NCBI GenBank assembly: GCA_001556125.1
Contig: LSIG01000139.1
Location: 1-64,000, forward strand
DNA length: 64,000 bases
Reading direction: 5' to 3'
Source: Rhizobiales bacterium CCH10-E5
GTDB lineage: Bacteria > Pseudomonadota > Alphaproteobacteria > Rhizobiales > Beijerinckiaceae
Shown: positions 9,177 through 17,933 of the stretch, piece by piece
How the letters are laid out: each line of letters starts with the position of its first letter
How positions within the stretch are numbered: position 1 is the first letter of the stretch
The notes under the pieces: generated by a model
Told to the model about the DNA's origin: nothing
The model's database searches: none
The model's input: the letters and a program-made list of their open reading frames with translations, nothing else
Program-made: the position numbers and the translations under genes

Positions 9177-10622
9177 TCGTACCGTCGCCCGCAACCCGCC
9201 GAGCGGCGAATCCGCCAACATGATGTCGCCGCCATGGGCGCGGGCGATGTCGCGGGCGATGGCGAGGCCCAGGCCCGTGCCGCCCGAATCGACGTTGCGG
9301 GCCTCGTCGAGGCGGAAGAAGGGGCGGAAGACCTCCTCGCGCTGGTCGGCCGGGATGCCGGGGCCGTCGTCGTCGATCATCACGATCAGGTAGCGCGCGT
9401 CATGGGTGGCGCGGATGGCGATGCGGTCGCCATAGCGCGCAGCGTTGGAGACCAGGTTCGTCATCAGGCGGCGGAAGGCGTCGGGCCTGACCACGACCAG
9501 GGGATCGCCGACCACGGTCAGCTCGGTCTGGTGGCCCTGGCGCTCGGCGTCCGATTTCAGCTCCTCGAGCAGGCCGCGGATGTCGGTCTCGACGGCCGTC
9601 TCGCCGGCATCGCCGCGGGCGAAGGCGAGATAGTCCTCGAGCATACGCGCCATCTCGTCGACATCCTTCTCCAGCGCCTCGATCTCGGAGGAGCGCTCGA
9701 GCAGGGCAAGCGAGAGTTTGAAGCGGGTCAGGATGGTGCGCAGATCGTGGCTGACGCCGTTGAGCATGGTGGTGCGTTCGCCGACCGCGCGTTCGACGCG
9801 GCGCTTCATCTCGATGAAGGCGTTGCCGGCGCGGCGGACCTCGCGTGCGCCGCGCGGGCGGAACTCGGCGTCGCGGCCCTTGCCGAAGGCTTCCGCCGCA
9901 TCGGCGAGCTTGAGGATCGGCCGGATCTGATTGCGCAGGAACAGAACCGCGATCGTCAGCAGGATCAGCGAGGTGCCGAGCATCCAGAGCAGGAAGATGT
10001 GGCTGTTGCTGGCGTAAGCCGAGTTCCGCCGCGTCAGGATGCGCATCACGTCCTTGTCGAGCTTGATGCGGATCTCGATCAGGCTGGAGCGGCCGACCGT
10101 GTCGAGCCAGAAGGGACGGGCGACTTGGCTGGCGAGCTCGGCCGAGAGCGCGCTGTCGAGCAGCGAGAAGAAGGGGCGGGGCCCCGGCGGCGGCAGGTCG
10201 GAATCCGGGATGATGTCGATGTCCATGCCCAGCCGCTCGGCCGCGATGCGCGAGAGCACGCTGGTGTCGGCATCCTGCGGATAGCTCTCATAGACGTCGA
10301 TCATCGCGGCGATGTCGGCCGAGACAGCCGAGGACAGGCGCTGCGTCACGGTCTGCCAGTGCCGCTCCATGAAGACATAGGCGATGACCGACTGCAGCAG
10401 CACCACCGGCGCGATGACGATGACGAGCGCGCGCGGATAGAGCCCCTTGGGCATATAGCGGGCGATGGCGTGCAGCGGGCGGCCGGCGACCTTGAGCCAG
10501 GGCTTCAGCCGGTCATTGGCGCGCTTGCGTCCGCGTGCGCCGAGGGCAGAGGCGCGTGTCAGGACCTGGCCGATCGTCTGCGCCATGCCCTTGCGACGCG
10601 TGCCGGGCGGGACCGGCGTCAC
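9165..10622 (-). CDS. EnvZ-like membrane sensor histidine kinase
   Basis: 485 aa from the GTG at 10622, or 473 from the ATG at 10586. TM1 (about 67-85, ALVIVIAPVVLLQSVIAYVF), a periplasmic domain of about 140 residues, TM2 (about 209-229), HAMP, and the dimerisation H-box GVSHDLRTILTRFKL with the phospho-accepting His. The HATPase domain shows NLVSNAARYGD, DDDGPGIP and GGTGLGLAIARDIARAHGG. Its GTG overlaps the stop of the response-regulator gene by 4 bases, so the pair is translationally coupled. The likely output partner is that OmpR-type regulator. Confidence 0.93.
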   Translation of the reverse strand: MTPVPPGTRRKGMAQTIGQVLTRASALGARGRKRANDRLKPWLKVAGRPLHAIARYMPKGLYPRALVIVIAPVVLLQSVIAYVFMERHWQTVTQRLSSAVSADIAAMIDVYESYPQDADTSVLSRIAAERLGMDIDIIPDSDLPPPGPRPFFSLLDSALSAELASQVARPFWLDTVGRSSLIEIRIKLDKDVMRILTRRNSAYASNSHIFLLWMLGTSLILLTIAVLFLRNQIRPILKLADAAEAFGKGRDAEFRPRGAREVRRAGNAFIEMKRRVERAVGERTTMLNGVSHDLRTILTRFKLSLALLERSSEIEALEKDVDEMARMLEDYLAFARGDAGETAVETDIRGLLEELKSDAERQGHQTELTVVGDPLVVVRPDAFRRLMTNLVSNAARYGDRIAIRATHDARYLIVMIDDDGPGIPADQREEVFRPFFRLDEARNVDSGGTGLGLAIARDIARAHGGDIMLADSPLGGLRATVRLPV

Positions 10623-11347
10623 GTCCGGTCGGTCACGAGGCGATAGCCGACGCCACGCACGGTCTGGAGATAGAGTGGATCGGCCGGATCGCGCTCGATC
10701 TTGCGGCGCAGCCGGTTCATCTGGACGTCGACGGTGCGGTCATTGGCGGCGGTGCCCTGGGCCGCCAGCTCCTCGCGGGGCACGACCTCGCCGGCGCGTT
10801 CGGCCAGCGCGGTCAGGATCTCGCGCTCGCGCTCGGTCAGGCGGATCGGTTCCTCGCCCTTGCGCAGCTCGCCGCGCGACAGCCCGTAGAGGAAGGGGCC
10901 GAAGCGGACGAAATCGGGCCGCGGGCCGGACTGGGCGGTTTCCACCACGATGGTGCGCTTGAGGATGTTGCCGAGGCGCAGCAGCAGTTCCCGCGGCTCG
11001 AAGGGCTTGGCGAGATAGTCGTCGACGCCGATCTCGAGGCCGTTGATGCGGTCCTTCCCGTCGGCGCGGGCGGTCAGCATCAGGATCGGCACGGCCGAGT
11101 CGATCCGGAAACGACGCGCGAAGTCGAAGCCGTTCTCGCCGGGCATCATGATGTCGAGGACGATCGCGTCGAAGACCAGCCGCGCCAGGCGCTGGTCGGC
11201 GTCGGCGGCGTTGGCCGCGGTGGTGACGCGATAGCCGTTGTCGCCGAGGAAGCGCGCCAGCAGGTCGCGCAGGCGGCGATCGTCGTCGACCACCAGGATG
11301 TGGGGCGCCTCGTCAGGCAGGGGCTTTCGCGCCGTCTGTGCGGCCAT
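10619..11347 (-). CDS. OmpR-family response regulator
   Basis: 242 aa. The receiver domain (about 15-130) contains the acidic pocket VVDDD, the phospho-accepting Asp in IVLDIMMPGENG, LTAR, and the conserved Lys in LAKPF. A winged-helix Trans_reg_C domain follows (LTEREREILTAL, NRLRRKIERDP, VRGVGYRLV). It lies directly upstream of its cognate kinase with a GTGA overlap, and 79 bases downstream of a MarR gene on the same strand. Regulated targets are unknown. Confidence 0.95.
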   Translation of the reverse strand: MAAQTARKPLPDEAPHILVVDDDRRLRDLLARFLGDNGYRVTTAANAADADQRLARLVFDAIVLDIMMPGENGFDFARRFRIDSAVPILMLTARADGKDRINGLEIGVDDYLAKPFEPRELLLRLGNILKRTIVVETAQSGPRPDFVRFGPFLYGLSRGELRKGEEPIRLTEREREILTALAERAGEVVPREELAAQGTAANDRTVDVQMNRLRRKIERDPADPLYLQTVRGVGYRLVTDRT

Positions 11348-11426
11348 GTCTCGTCCGCCTCGATCGTCTTCTGCGCCTGGGTCCGCATACCGCCGCGGCG
11401 GCGTTCCCGGCCTTGTGCCGTGGCCC

Positions 11427-11933
11427 TCACCGCGGCGCGGCGAGGAAGACCTGCACCTTGTGGCGTTCGGCGGGATCGATCAACCCCGAGAGGTAGAGCG
11501 CGACCGTCTCGGCCGCCTCGGGGGCGAGATCGGCGAGCGCCGCGTTGATACGCTGGGCCTGCAGCCTGACCAACCGCAACGCCAGATCCTGCCCCGCGGC
11601 CGTGGCGTGGAGATGACGCTGGCGCTTGTCCTGAACGCCGGTGCGCTGCTCGACGAAGCCGGTCTCGACCAGCTCCTTCAGGACGCGGTTGAGGCTCTGC
11701 TTGGTGATCTTCAGGATGTCGAGCAGTTCGGCGATGGTCAGGCCCGGCCGGCGCAGGACAAAATGCAGCACGCGGTGATGCGCACGGCCGAAGCCGTATT
11801 CGGCGAGGATCAGGTCGGGCCCGCCGACGAAGTCGCGATAGGCGAAGAAGAGCAGCTCGATCAGGTCGTAGGGGACCGTCGCATCCGCTGCGGGAGTGGC
11901 GGCGGCCACGGACCGGGCCTGCGTCTGCGGCAT
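11427..11933 (-). CDS. MarR-family transcriptional regulator
   Basis: 168 aa winged helix: LTIAELLDILKITKQSLNRVLKELVETGFVE is the recognition helix region, followed by the wing (DKRQRHLHATAAGQDL). The N terminus has an Ala/Thr-rich leader before YDLIELLFFAYRDFVGG. It is divergent from ilvE with a 202-base spacer, so it may control ilvE, itself, or the two-component genes downstream. No ligand is apparent from sequence. Confidence 0.9.
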   Translation of the reverse strand: MPQTQARSVAAATPAADATVPYDLIELLFFAYRDFVGGPDLILAEYGFGRAHHRVLHFVLRRPGLTIAELLDILKITKQSLNRVLKELVETGFVEQRTGVQDKRQRHLHATAAGQDLALRLVRLQAQRINAALADLAPEAAETVALYLSGLIDPAERHKVQVFLAAPR

Positions 11934-11966
11934 CGAATCCGTCCTGCGAATTACGTCAGTGATGTT

Positions 11967-12021
11967 GACATATCTCAGACGGAAGATTACCGGTCAAGCG
12001 CGCCTGACGACGGAATATGTC
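11967..12021. promoter_or_regulatory. Inverted GACATAT/ATATGTC half-sites between MarR and ilvE genes
   Basis: GACATAT (11967-11973) and ATATGTC (12015-12021) form a 7-bp inverted pair 41 bases apart in the divergent spacer; TTGACA (11965-11970) overlaps the first. It could be a MarR operator pair or looped sites; chance is also possible. Confidence 0.25.
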
Positions 12022-12135
12022 GCAAGACGATGTTGCAGCGCAGTATCATTCCGGTCCGCGCCTTTGCCCGCCATGGTGACGGGGTCGGAGGCGCCAAGGG
12101 ATCAACCGGACCGGACGTGCCAAGAGGAGCACCCC

Positions 12136-13023
12136 ATGTCAGTCATTCCTTTCGACCAGCGCGACGGCGTCATCTGGTTCGACGGCAAGCTCGTGCCGTG
12201 GAAGGACGCGAAGATCCACGTACTGACCCATGGGCTGCATTACGGTTCCTGCGTGTTCGAGGGCGAGCGCGCCTATGATGGCGTGATCTACAAAGGCACC
12301 GAGCATTCCCAGCGCTTCCACAAGTCGGCCGAGATCATGGATTTCACGATCCCCTGGTCGGTCGCCGAGCTCGACGCCGCCAAGGAGCTTTGCCTCAGGG
12401 AGAACGGCCTCAAGGACGCCTATATCCGTCCGGTCGCCTGGCGCGGCTCGGAGATGATGGCGGTGTCCGGCATCAACAACACGATCCACACCGCGATTGC
12501 GGTCTGGGAGTGGCCGAGCATGTTCGACACGGCGCAGAAGCTGAAAGGCGTGCGCCTCGACGTCGCCGCCTATCGCCGGCCGGACCCCGCCTGCGCGCCG
12601 GTCCATGCCAAGGCGGCGGGGCTCTACATGATCTGCTCGCTGTCGAAGCACAAGGCGGAGCGCGCCGGCTACGCCGACGCGATGATGCTGGACTGGGAAG
12701 GCAACGTCGCCGAATGCACCGGCGCCAACATCTTCTTCATCAAGGACGGCGTGATCCACACCCCGCTGGCCGACCGCTTCCTGAACGGCATCACGCGCCA
12801 GTCGGTGATCGATCTCTGCCGCCAGCGCGGCTTCGAGGTGGTCGAGCGCCGCATCCGGCCGGAGGAGCTCGAGGGCTTCAGCGAGTGCTTCATCACCGGC
12901 TCGGCGGCCGAGGTGACGCTCGTCTCCGAGATCGGCCCCTACTCCTTCCTCACCGGCAATATGGGCAAGGTGATCATGGAGGATTACTCCGACGCCGTGC
13001 GGCCGAAATCGAAGGCGGCGTGA
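12136..13023 (+). CDS. ilvE: Branched-chain amino acid aminotransferase
   Basis: Transfers the amino group between glutamate and the keto acids of Leu, Ile and Val (PLP enzyme, fold type IV). 295 aa. Family features: THGLHYGSCVFEGERAY near the N terminus, the PLP lysine in SLSKHKAERAGYADAMML (about residue 176), and GNVAECTGANIFF. AAGAGGAG lies 7 bases before the ATG at 12136, which overrides a longer open frame. It stands alone on the + strand, divergent from the MarR gene. Confidence 0.95.
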   Translation: MSVIPFDQRDGVIWFDGKLVPWKDAKIHVLTHGLHYGSCVFEGERAYDGVIYKGTEHSQRFHKSAEIMDFTIPWSVAELDAAKELCLRENGLKDAYIRPVAWRGSEMMAVSGINNTIHTAIAVWEWPSMFDTAQKLKGVRLDVAAYRRPDPACAPVHAKAAGLYMICSLSKHKAERAGYADAMMLDWEGNVAECTGANIFFIKDGVIHTPLADRFLNGITRQSVIDLCRQRGFEVVERRIRPEELEGFSECFITGSAAEVTLVSEIGPYSFLTGNMGKVIMEDYSDAVRPKSKAA

Positions 13024-13045
13024 GCGCACGCCGGCAGGCCACATC

Positions 13046-13136
13046 GTCATGCTCGCCCTTGTGGCGAGCATCCATGTCTTCGCCCTAGCGCTCGATCCGC
13101 GACGACGTGGATGGTCGAGACAAGCCCGACCATGAC
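13046..13136. repeat. Dispersed palindromic repeat, copy 2
   Basis: 91 bases bounded by GTCATG and CATGAC. Internal hairpin GCTCGCC cttgt GGCGAGC (13051-13069), and a second half GATGGTCGAG...AAGCCCGACCATGAC. It lies between ilvE and the DUF1176 gene, which are convergent. Confidence 0.75.
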
Positions 13137-13145
13137 GGCTTTTGG

Positions 13146-14231
13146 TCAGTTTCCAGCCTTGTTCTCGCTCCGGAACAGCGTGATCCAGTCGTCGCCGGGA
13201 AGCAGGCGGCACTCGCTCATCTCGCTCCACTGGAGGACGGCGAAGCGCTGGCCGTTCCAGCCATAGGAGCCGGAGCTGCCGCAATCGCCGAGCCCGCGGG
13301 CCTTGGCGTAGAAGCTGATCTGGCCGGTTTTCGGGTCGAAATCGGCATTGACCAGCTCGCTGGACGTCTTGCTGGTGTCACCTTCGAAGGGGGCCGGTCT
13401 CGCCTTGGCGACGTCGCGCCCGGCCACGAGCCAGAACTGGCTCGAGACATTGTAGGCGCCGCGCGAACAGGCGATCGCGACGAGCCTGAGCGTGCCGTCC
13501 AGGGCCCAGGCTCCGTCTGCATCGCTCAAGCCGTCCGGCGTGTCCTCGCAGGAATCGGGCTCCCGGCGGTTGGTCTCGGTCCGCATCGCCTTGATCAGCG
13601 CTGCGGCCTCCGCCTTGGAGAGGGGCTTGCCCGCGGCCGGGCGGCTGGCGATCATCGGCACGGGAGGCGCGGTCGGCGCCGTGCCGTTCGTGCCCTTGCG
13701 GATCAGGGCGGACGGTGTGTTGAGCCGGCCCTGCCGCTCGTCGATCCAGAGCATGGCGGCGACCGAGCCGGCGAGCGATACCTTGAGTGTCGACGACTCG
13801 ATCGACGCCGTCAGCGTCGTCGCCTTGCGCGCTGCGGCGATCAGGGCCTCCGCCGTTGCCGCCGGAATCGCGATCTCGGCCACCTCACCATCGACGCTGC
13901 TGGCCTGCAGGGACTGCCCCGCGGCCGGAAAAGCCTGGCCGTCCAGCGCGAGTGCGATGGTGAAGTTCTTCTTCAGCTTCTGGGCGCGCAGCTTCAGCGC
14001 CAGGGTCGGGACGCCATCGGGGCCGGCCGGACGGTCGAGCCGCAGGAAGGCGATCTCGTCGTCGGTCTCGGCGGGAAGCGACAGCGCCGTGCAGGATTTC
14101 GTGTTGTCGCAGCCCGCGACCCAGTCGCGGAAGGTCTTGATCGGTCCGATCTGTGCCTGCGCCGGCATCGCCAGGCTGAACGTCAGCGCAAGCGCGGCGA
14201 GCTTTGTTCTACTCCCATCGCCGAGCCGCAT
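13146..14231 (-). CDS. DUF1176 protein, secreted
   Basis: 361 aa. A Sec signal peptide at residues 1-28 (LAALALTFSLAMPAQAQ, cleavage after AQA). The mature protein opens with IKTFRDWVAGCDNTKSCTALSL, the typical DUF1176 start with a cysteine pair, and has further cysteines near the C terminus (DSCEDTPDG, ACSRG, GDCGSSG, SECRLLPGDDW), suggesting disulfides in the periplasm. The function of the family is unknown. The ATG at 14231 overlaps the end of moaE by 23 bases, so it is probably the last gene of the uvrC-pgsA-moaDE run. Confidence 0.88.
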   Translation of the reverse strand: MRLGDGSRTKLAALALTFSLAMPAQAQIGPIKTFRDWVAGCDNTKSCTALSLPAETDDEIAFLRLDRPAGPDGVPTLALKLRAQKLKKNFTIALALDGQAFPAAGQSLQASSVDGEVAEIAIPAATAEALIAAARKATTLTASIESSTLKVSLAGSVAAMLWIDERQGRLNTPSALIRKGTNGTAPTAPPVPMIASRPAAGKPLSKAEAAALIKAMRTETNRREPDSCEDTPDGLSDADGAWALDGTLRLVAIACSRGAYNVSSQFWLVAGRDVAKARPAPFEGDTSKTSSELVNADFDPKTGQISFYAKARGLGDCGSSGSYGWNGQRFAVLQWSEMSECRLLPGDDWITLFRSENKAGN

Positions 14232-14664
14232 CGTCGTCCTCCCCCTTCGCCTCGACCCAGCCGCCGATGCGGCCATCGATCAAGTGCTCACGCTTCCAGA
14301 ACGGGGCGCGGGTCTTGAGATAGTCCATCATGAAATCGGCGGCTTCAAAAGCGGCGCGGCGATGGGCGGAGGTCGCGATCACCAGCACGATCTGCTCGCC
14401 CGGCGCCACGCGGCCATAGCGGTGGATCGCGAGCAGTCCGAGCAGCGGCCAGCGCGCGGCGGCGCGCTCGGCAACGCGGGCGATCTCGGCTTCCGCCATG
14501 CCGGGATAATGCTCGAGCTCGAGCGCGGCGAGCGTGCCGCCCTCGTCGCGGCAGAGGCCGGTGAAGCTGACCACGGCGCCGATGTCACGCCGGCCGGCGG
14601 AGAGCGTCGCGATCTCGGCCGCGAGGTCGAAATCCTCCCGCTGGATGCGGACGATCGGGGTCAT
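14209..14664 (-). CDS. moaE: Molybdopterin synthase catalytic subunit MoaE
   Basis: 151 aa. Inserts sulfur carried by MoaD thiocarboxylate into precursor Z to make molybdopterin. Features: GAVVSFTGLCRDEG, LELEHYPGMAE, IHRYGRVAPGEQIVLV and the C-terminal catalytic segment ending FWKREHL. It follows moaD by 6 bases. A cysteine-free molybdopterin-fold protein is encoded at 36.3 kb; otherwise no clear molybdoenzyme lies in this window. Confidence 0.96.
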   Translation of the reverse strand: MTPIVRIQREDFDLAAEIATLSAGRRDIGAVVSFTGLCRDEGGTLAALELEHYPGMAEAEIARVAERAAARWPLLGLLAIHRYGRVAPGEQIVLVIATSAHRRAAFEAADFMMDYLKTRAPFWKREHLIDGRIGGWVEAKGEDDDAARRWE

Positions 14665-14670
14665 GGGAGG

Positions 14671-14970
14671 TCAGCCGCCCGTCATCGGCGGGAAGAAGGC
14701 GATTTCGCGGGCGCCGTCCAGGCTCGCGCCCGGCTTGACATGGGTCTGGTTGATGGCGGCGCGCACCAGCGTCTCGTCGGCGAAGGCGGCGGCATAGCCC
14801 TCGTCGAGGCTCTTCAGCCAGCGCACCAGGTCGAGCACGGTGCCGACATCCTCCGGCAGGACGATCTGCTCCTCGGCCTGGCCGACGCGCTCGCGCACCC
14901 AGGCGAAATAGACGAGCCGGACCGTCCGCGCCTGCGCGGCGGGGGGCGTTGTGGCGGAAGACTGCGTCAT
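14671..14970 (-). CDS. moaD: Molybdopterin synthase sulfur carrier MoaD
   Basis: 99 aa. Ubiquitin-like sulfur carrier that ends in the essential Gly-Gly (FFPPMTGG). Core block VRLVYFAWVRERVGQAEE and AFFPP near the end. The ATG at 14970 overlaps the pgsA stop by 4 bases and moaE follows 6 bases later, a tight operon. The first 20 residues are an Ala/Thr/Pro-rich extension; a start a little further in is possible. Confidence 0.95.
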   Translation of the reverse strand: MTQSSATTPPAAQARTVRLVYFAWVRERVGQAEEQIVLPEDVGTVLDLVRWLKSLDEGYAAAFADETLVRAAINQTHVKPGASLDGAREIAFFPPMTGG

Positions 14971-15587
14971 GAGCCGCGCGCGTCCTCGTCGACCATGTGG
15001 CGGATGCCGGCGTTGAAATAGTCCCAGCCGGTGTAGATCGTCAGCGCCGCCGCGATCCAGAGCATGACGATGCCGATCTGCGTGTTGTAGGGCAGGACGC
15101 TGTCGCCTGCCGGGCCGGCGACGAGAAAGCCGAGCGCCAGCAGCTGCGCCGTCGTCTTCCACTTCGCGACCTTGCTGACGGGCACGCTGACCTTGAGGTC
15201 GGCGAGGAACTCGCGCAGGCCCGAGACCAGGATTTCACGGCAGAGGATGACGATCGCCGCCCAGATCGCCCAGCCCTTGATCGTCTCGGTGTGGACGAGC
15301 ATCAGCAGGAGCGCGCAGACGAGCAGTTTGTCGGCGATCGGATCGAGCATGCGGCCGATGGCGGATTGTTGGCTCCAGGCCCGCGCGATCCAGCCGTCGA
15401 GATAGTCGGTGACGGCGGCGGCGACATAGACCGCGAGCGCGATCCAGCGGACCCAGTCGTCCTTCGGCCAGAACAACAGCCCGACCAGCGCCGGAATCGC
15501 CAGGATCCGGCCGTAGGTGAGCAGGTTCGGCAGGGACCAGGGGCCGCGCCGCCTGATGGCGTCTGGAAGAATCGTCACGGAAATCAC
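14967..15587 (-). CDS. pgsA: CDP-diacylglycerol-glycerol-3-phosphate phosphatidyltransferase
   Basis: First committed step toward phosphatidylglycerol and cardiolipin, at the inner membrane. About 206 aa with several membrane helices. The CDP-alcohol phosphotransferase motif D-x2-DG-x2-AR-x8-G-x3-D-x3-D is seen as TDYLDGWIARAW...GRMLDPIADKL. The N terminus reads WSLPNLLTYGRILAIPAL. Start codons near 15587 are GTG/TTG, with another GTG at 15578; none has a strong ribosome site. It lies between uvrC and moaD. Confidence 0.94.
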   Translation of the reverse strand: MISVTILPDAIRRRGPWSLPNLLTYGRILAIPALVGLLFWPKDDWVRWIALAVYVAAAVTDYLDGWIARAWSQQSAIGRMLDPIADKLLVCALLLMLVHTETIKGWAIWAAIVILCREILVSGLREFLADLKVSVPVSKVAKWKTTAQLLALGFLVAGPAGDSVLPYNTQIGIVMLWIAAALTIYTGWDYFNAGIRHMVDEDARGS

Positions 15588-15645
15588 CAAAGCAGCCGCC
15601 CTGTGACAGCGTCAACACGCAATGCGGCGACAATGCCAGTGTTCG

Positions 15646-17787
15646 TCAGCCATCGTGAAAATAATCATGCACCGCCTTGGCCGTGGCGGCGTTGACGCCC
15701 GGAGCGCGCATCAGATCGTCGAGCTTGGCACGCTTGATCGCCTTCACCGTTCCGAAATGCAGCAGCAGGGCGCGCTTGCGCGTCGGGCCGATACCGGGGA
15801 TCTCGTCGAGCGGGTTCTTCATCGTGTCCTTCTTGCGCCGCGCCCGGTGCGTGCCGATGGCGAAGCGGTGCGCCTCGTCGCGCAGACGCTGGATGAAGTA
15901 GAGCGCCGGATCGCGCGGGGGCAGCTTGAAGGGCTCGCGCCCGGCCATGTGGAAGGTTTCGCGCATGGCGTTGCGATCCTCACCCTTGGCAATCGCGACG
16001 AGCGGAATGTCGGCGGCGCCGAGCTCGGCCATGATCCGACGCGCCGCCTCGAACTGGCCTTTGCCGCCGTCGACGATGACGAGGTCGGGGCGTGAGGGAA
16101 AGCTGTCGTCGTCGGGGTCGGCGGGTGCCGCGGATCGATCGATCCCACCCGAGCCCTCATCCTGAGGAATGCCGTCAGGCGCGTCTCGAAGGATGCTGGT
16201 CGAGGCTCCGTCGTCCGCTGGAGCGTCCTTCGAGACGGCCGCTGGTTCGGCCTCCTCAGGATGAGGGGTGGAGGACAGAGAAATCCCCGCTTCTTTCGCC
16301 AGCCGCGCGAAGCGCCGCTGCATCACCTCGCGCATCATGCCGAAATCGTCGCCGGCGATCGTGTCGGTGGAGATGTTGAAGGTGCGGTAGTGGCTTTTCA
16401 TGAAGCCGTCCCGGCCTGCGACGACCATGCCCCCGACGGCATTCGTGCCCATGATGTGGGAGTTGTCGTAGACCTCGACGCGGCGGGGCGGCCTGGCGAG
16501 TCCGAAGGCGGCGCCGAGCGCCGCGAGTAGCGAAGTCTGGCCGGCATTGTCGGCGAGCTTGCGCGACAGCGCCTCGCGGGCGTTCTTGCGGGCCATCTCG
16601 ACGAGGTCGACGCGCTCGCCGCGCTTCGGGTTGGCGATCTCGACCTTGCGGCCGGCGCGCGCGGAGAGCGCCTGGCCGATCAGCTCGATCTCCGCCAATT
16701 CATGCGAGAGCAGCACGAGGCGCGGCGGCGGCTTGTCGTCGTAGAACTGGGCCACGACCGAGGCCAGCACCTCCTCAGGCGTCAGGCTGCGGTCGGCGCG
16801 CGGGAAGATCGCGCGGTTGCCCCAGTTCTGCTTGTTGCGGAAGAAGAATATCTCGACGCAGAACTGCCCGGCCTGCTCGTCGATGGCGAAGACATCCGCC
16901 TCCTCGACGCCTTGCGTGTTGATGTCCTGCCCGGCCTGCACGGCCGAGAGGGCCGCCAGCCGGTCGCGATAGCGCGCCGCCTTCTCGAATTCGAGCTCTT
17001 CGGCCGCCTCTTGCATGCGGGTCGAGAGCAACTGTTTGACGTTGGAGGAGCGGCCCGAGAGGAAGTCGCGCGCCTGCTTTGCCAGCGCCTGATAGTCGGG
17101 GATCGCGATCTCGCCCGTGCAGGGGCCGGCGCAGCGCTTGATCTGGAAGAGCAGGCAGGGGCGGGTACGGTTCTCGTAGAAGGAATCGGTGCAGGAGCGC
17201 AGCAGGAAGGCCTTCTGCAACGCGTCGATCGTCCGCTCCACCGCCCAGACCGAGGCGAAGGGGCCGAAATAATCGCCCTTGCGCTGGCGCGAGCCCCTGT
17301 GCTTGGCGATCTGGGGCGCCTCGTGATCGCCGCTCAGCAGGATATAGGGGAAGCTCTTGTCGTCGCGCAGCAGCACGTTGTAGCGCGGCCGCAGCTGCTT
17401 GATCAGGTTGGATTCGAGCAGCAGCGCCTCGGTTTCCGTCCCCGTGGTGACGAACTCCATGTTCGCCGTCTCGGCGATCATGCGCGCGACCGCATTGGTG
17501 TGGGCCATGCCCCGCGCATAGGCCGTGACCCGGTTCTTCAGGTTCTTGGCCTTGCCGACATAGAGCACCTCGCCGGCGGTATCGAACATCCGGTAGACGC
17601 CGGGCTTGTTGGGCAGATGCTTGGCGAAGCCGGCGATGACCTCGATGCCGTGCTTCAGCGCCCCAGGCGCGGTCTCGCCGAGATCAAGCGCCGGCGTCGG
17701 CAGGGCCTCCTCGGCCTCGGGTTCGGGGGCGGCCCCGGTGTCCGGCAGGTCCTCTTCGGGCGGGGGCTGGGTCGGTTCGCGATTCAT
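15646..17787 (-). CDS. uvrC: Excinuclease ABC subunit C, with an in-frame palindromic insert
   Basis: Makes both incisions in nucleotide excision repair after UvrAB. 713 aa. GIY-YIG nuclease near residues 55-130 ([20 protein letters not shown]), UVR motif ([12 protein letters not shown]) that binds UvrB, the RNase H-like endonuclease with [11 protein letters not shown] and VIVDGGKGQ, and a C-terminal double HhH ([20 protein letters not shown]). Residues about 507-545 ([15 protein letters not shown] to GIPQDEG) are not family sequence: they are the translation of a 114-base palindromic repeat lying in the linker before VIVDGGKGQ. The frame is kept, so the enzyme is probably functional. An alternative ATG lies 9 bases upstream. 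Confidence 0.95.
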   Translation of the reverse strand: MNREPTQPPPEEDLPDTGAAPEPEAEEALPTPALDLGETAPGALKHGIEVIAGFAKHLPNKPGVYRMFDTAGEVLYVGKAKNLKNRVTAYARGMAHTNAVARMIAETANMEFVTTGTETEALLLESNLIKQLRPRYNVLLRDDKSFPYILLSGDHEAPQIAKHRGSRQRKGDYFGPFASVWAVERTIDALQKAFLLRSCTDSFYENRTRPCLLFQIKRCAGPCTGEIAIPDYQALAKQARDFLSGRSSNVKQLLSTRMQEAAEELEFEKAARYRDRLAALSAVQAGQDINTQGVEEADVFAIDEQAGQFCVEIFFFRNKQNWGNRAIFPRADRSLTPEEVLASVVAQFYDDKPPPRLVLLSHELAEIELIGQALSARAGRKVEIANPKRGERVDLVEMARKNAREALSRKLADNAGQTSLLAALGAAFGLARPPRRVEVYDNSHIMGTNAVGGMVVAGRDGFMKSHYRTFNISTDTIAGDDFGMMREVMQRRFARLAKEAGISLSSTPHPEEAEPAAVSKDAPADDGASTSILRDAPDGIPQDEGSGGIDRSAAPADPDDDSFPSRPDLVIVDGGKGQFEAARRIMAELGAADIPLVAIAKGEDRNAMRETFHMAGREPFKLPPRDPALYFIQRLRDEAHRFAIGTHRARRKKDTMKNPLDEIPGIGPTRKRALLLHFGTVKAIKRAKLDDLMRAPGVNAATAKAVHDYFHDG
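16154..16267. repeat. Palindromic element inserted in frame in uvrC
   Basis: A long imperfect inverted repeat. The left arm starts CCCTCATCCTGAGGA (16154) and contains CGTCTCGAAGGATGCT; the right arm mirrors it with TCCTTCGAGACGGCC and ends TCCTCAGGATGAGGG (16267). 114 bases is exactly 38 codons, so the reading frame is preserved. The same kind of element is usually intergenic in Hyphomicrobiales genomes (general knowledge). It differs in sequence from the GTCAT...ATGAC repeats. Confidence 0.85.
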
Positions 17788-17933
17788 CGCTCGCATGTAG
17801 GATGCGCGGGGCGTTTCGTCATGTCAGCAGTCGCGCTCGGGCATGTGAGGTGGCCGCTCCCAAGGGATCTCGCTTGATCGCTGCGGCCCGCGTCGCCATG
17901 TGCAGGCGACAGAATCGAGATCGAAAGCGCCGC

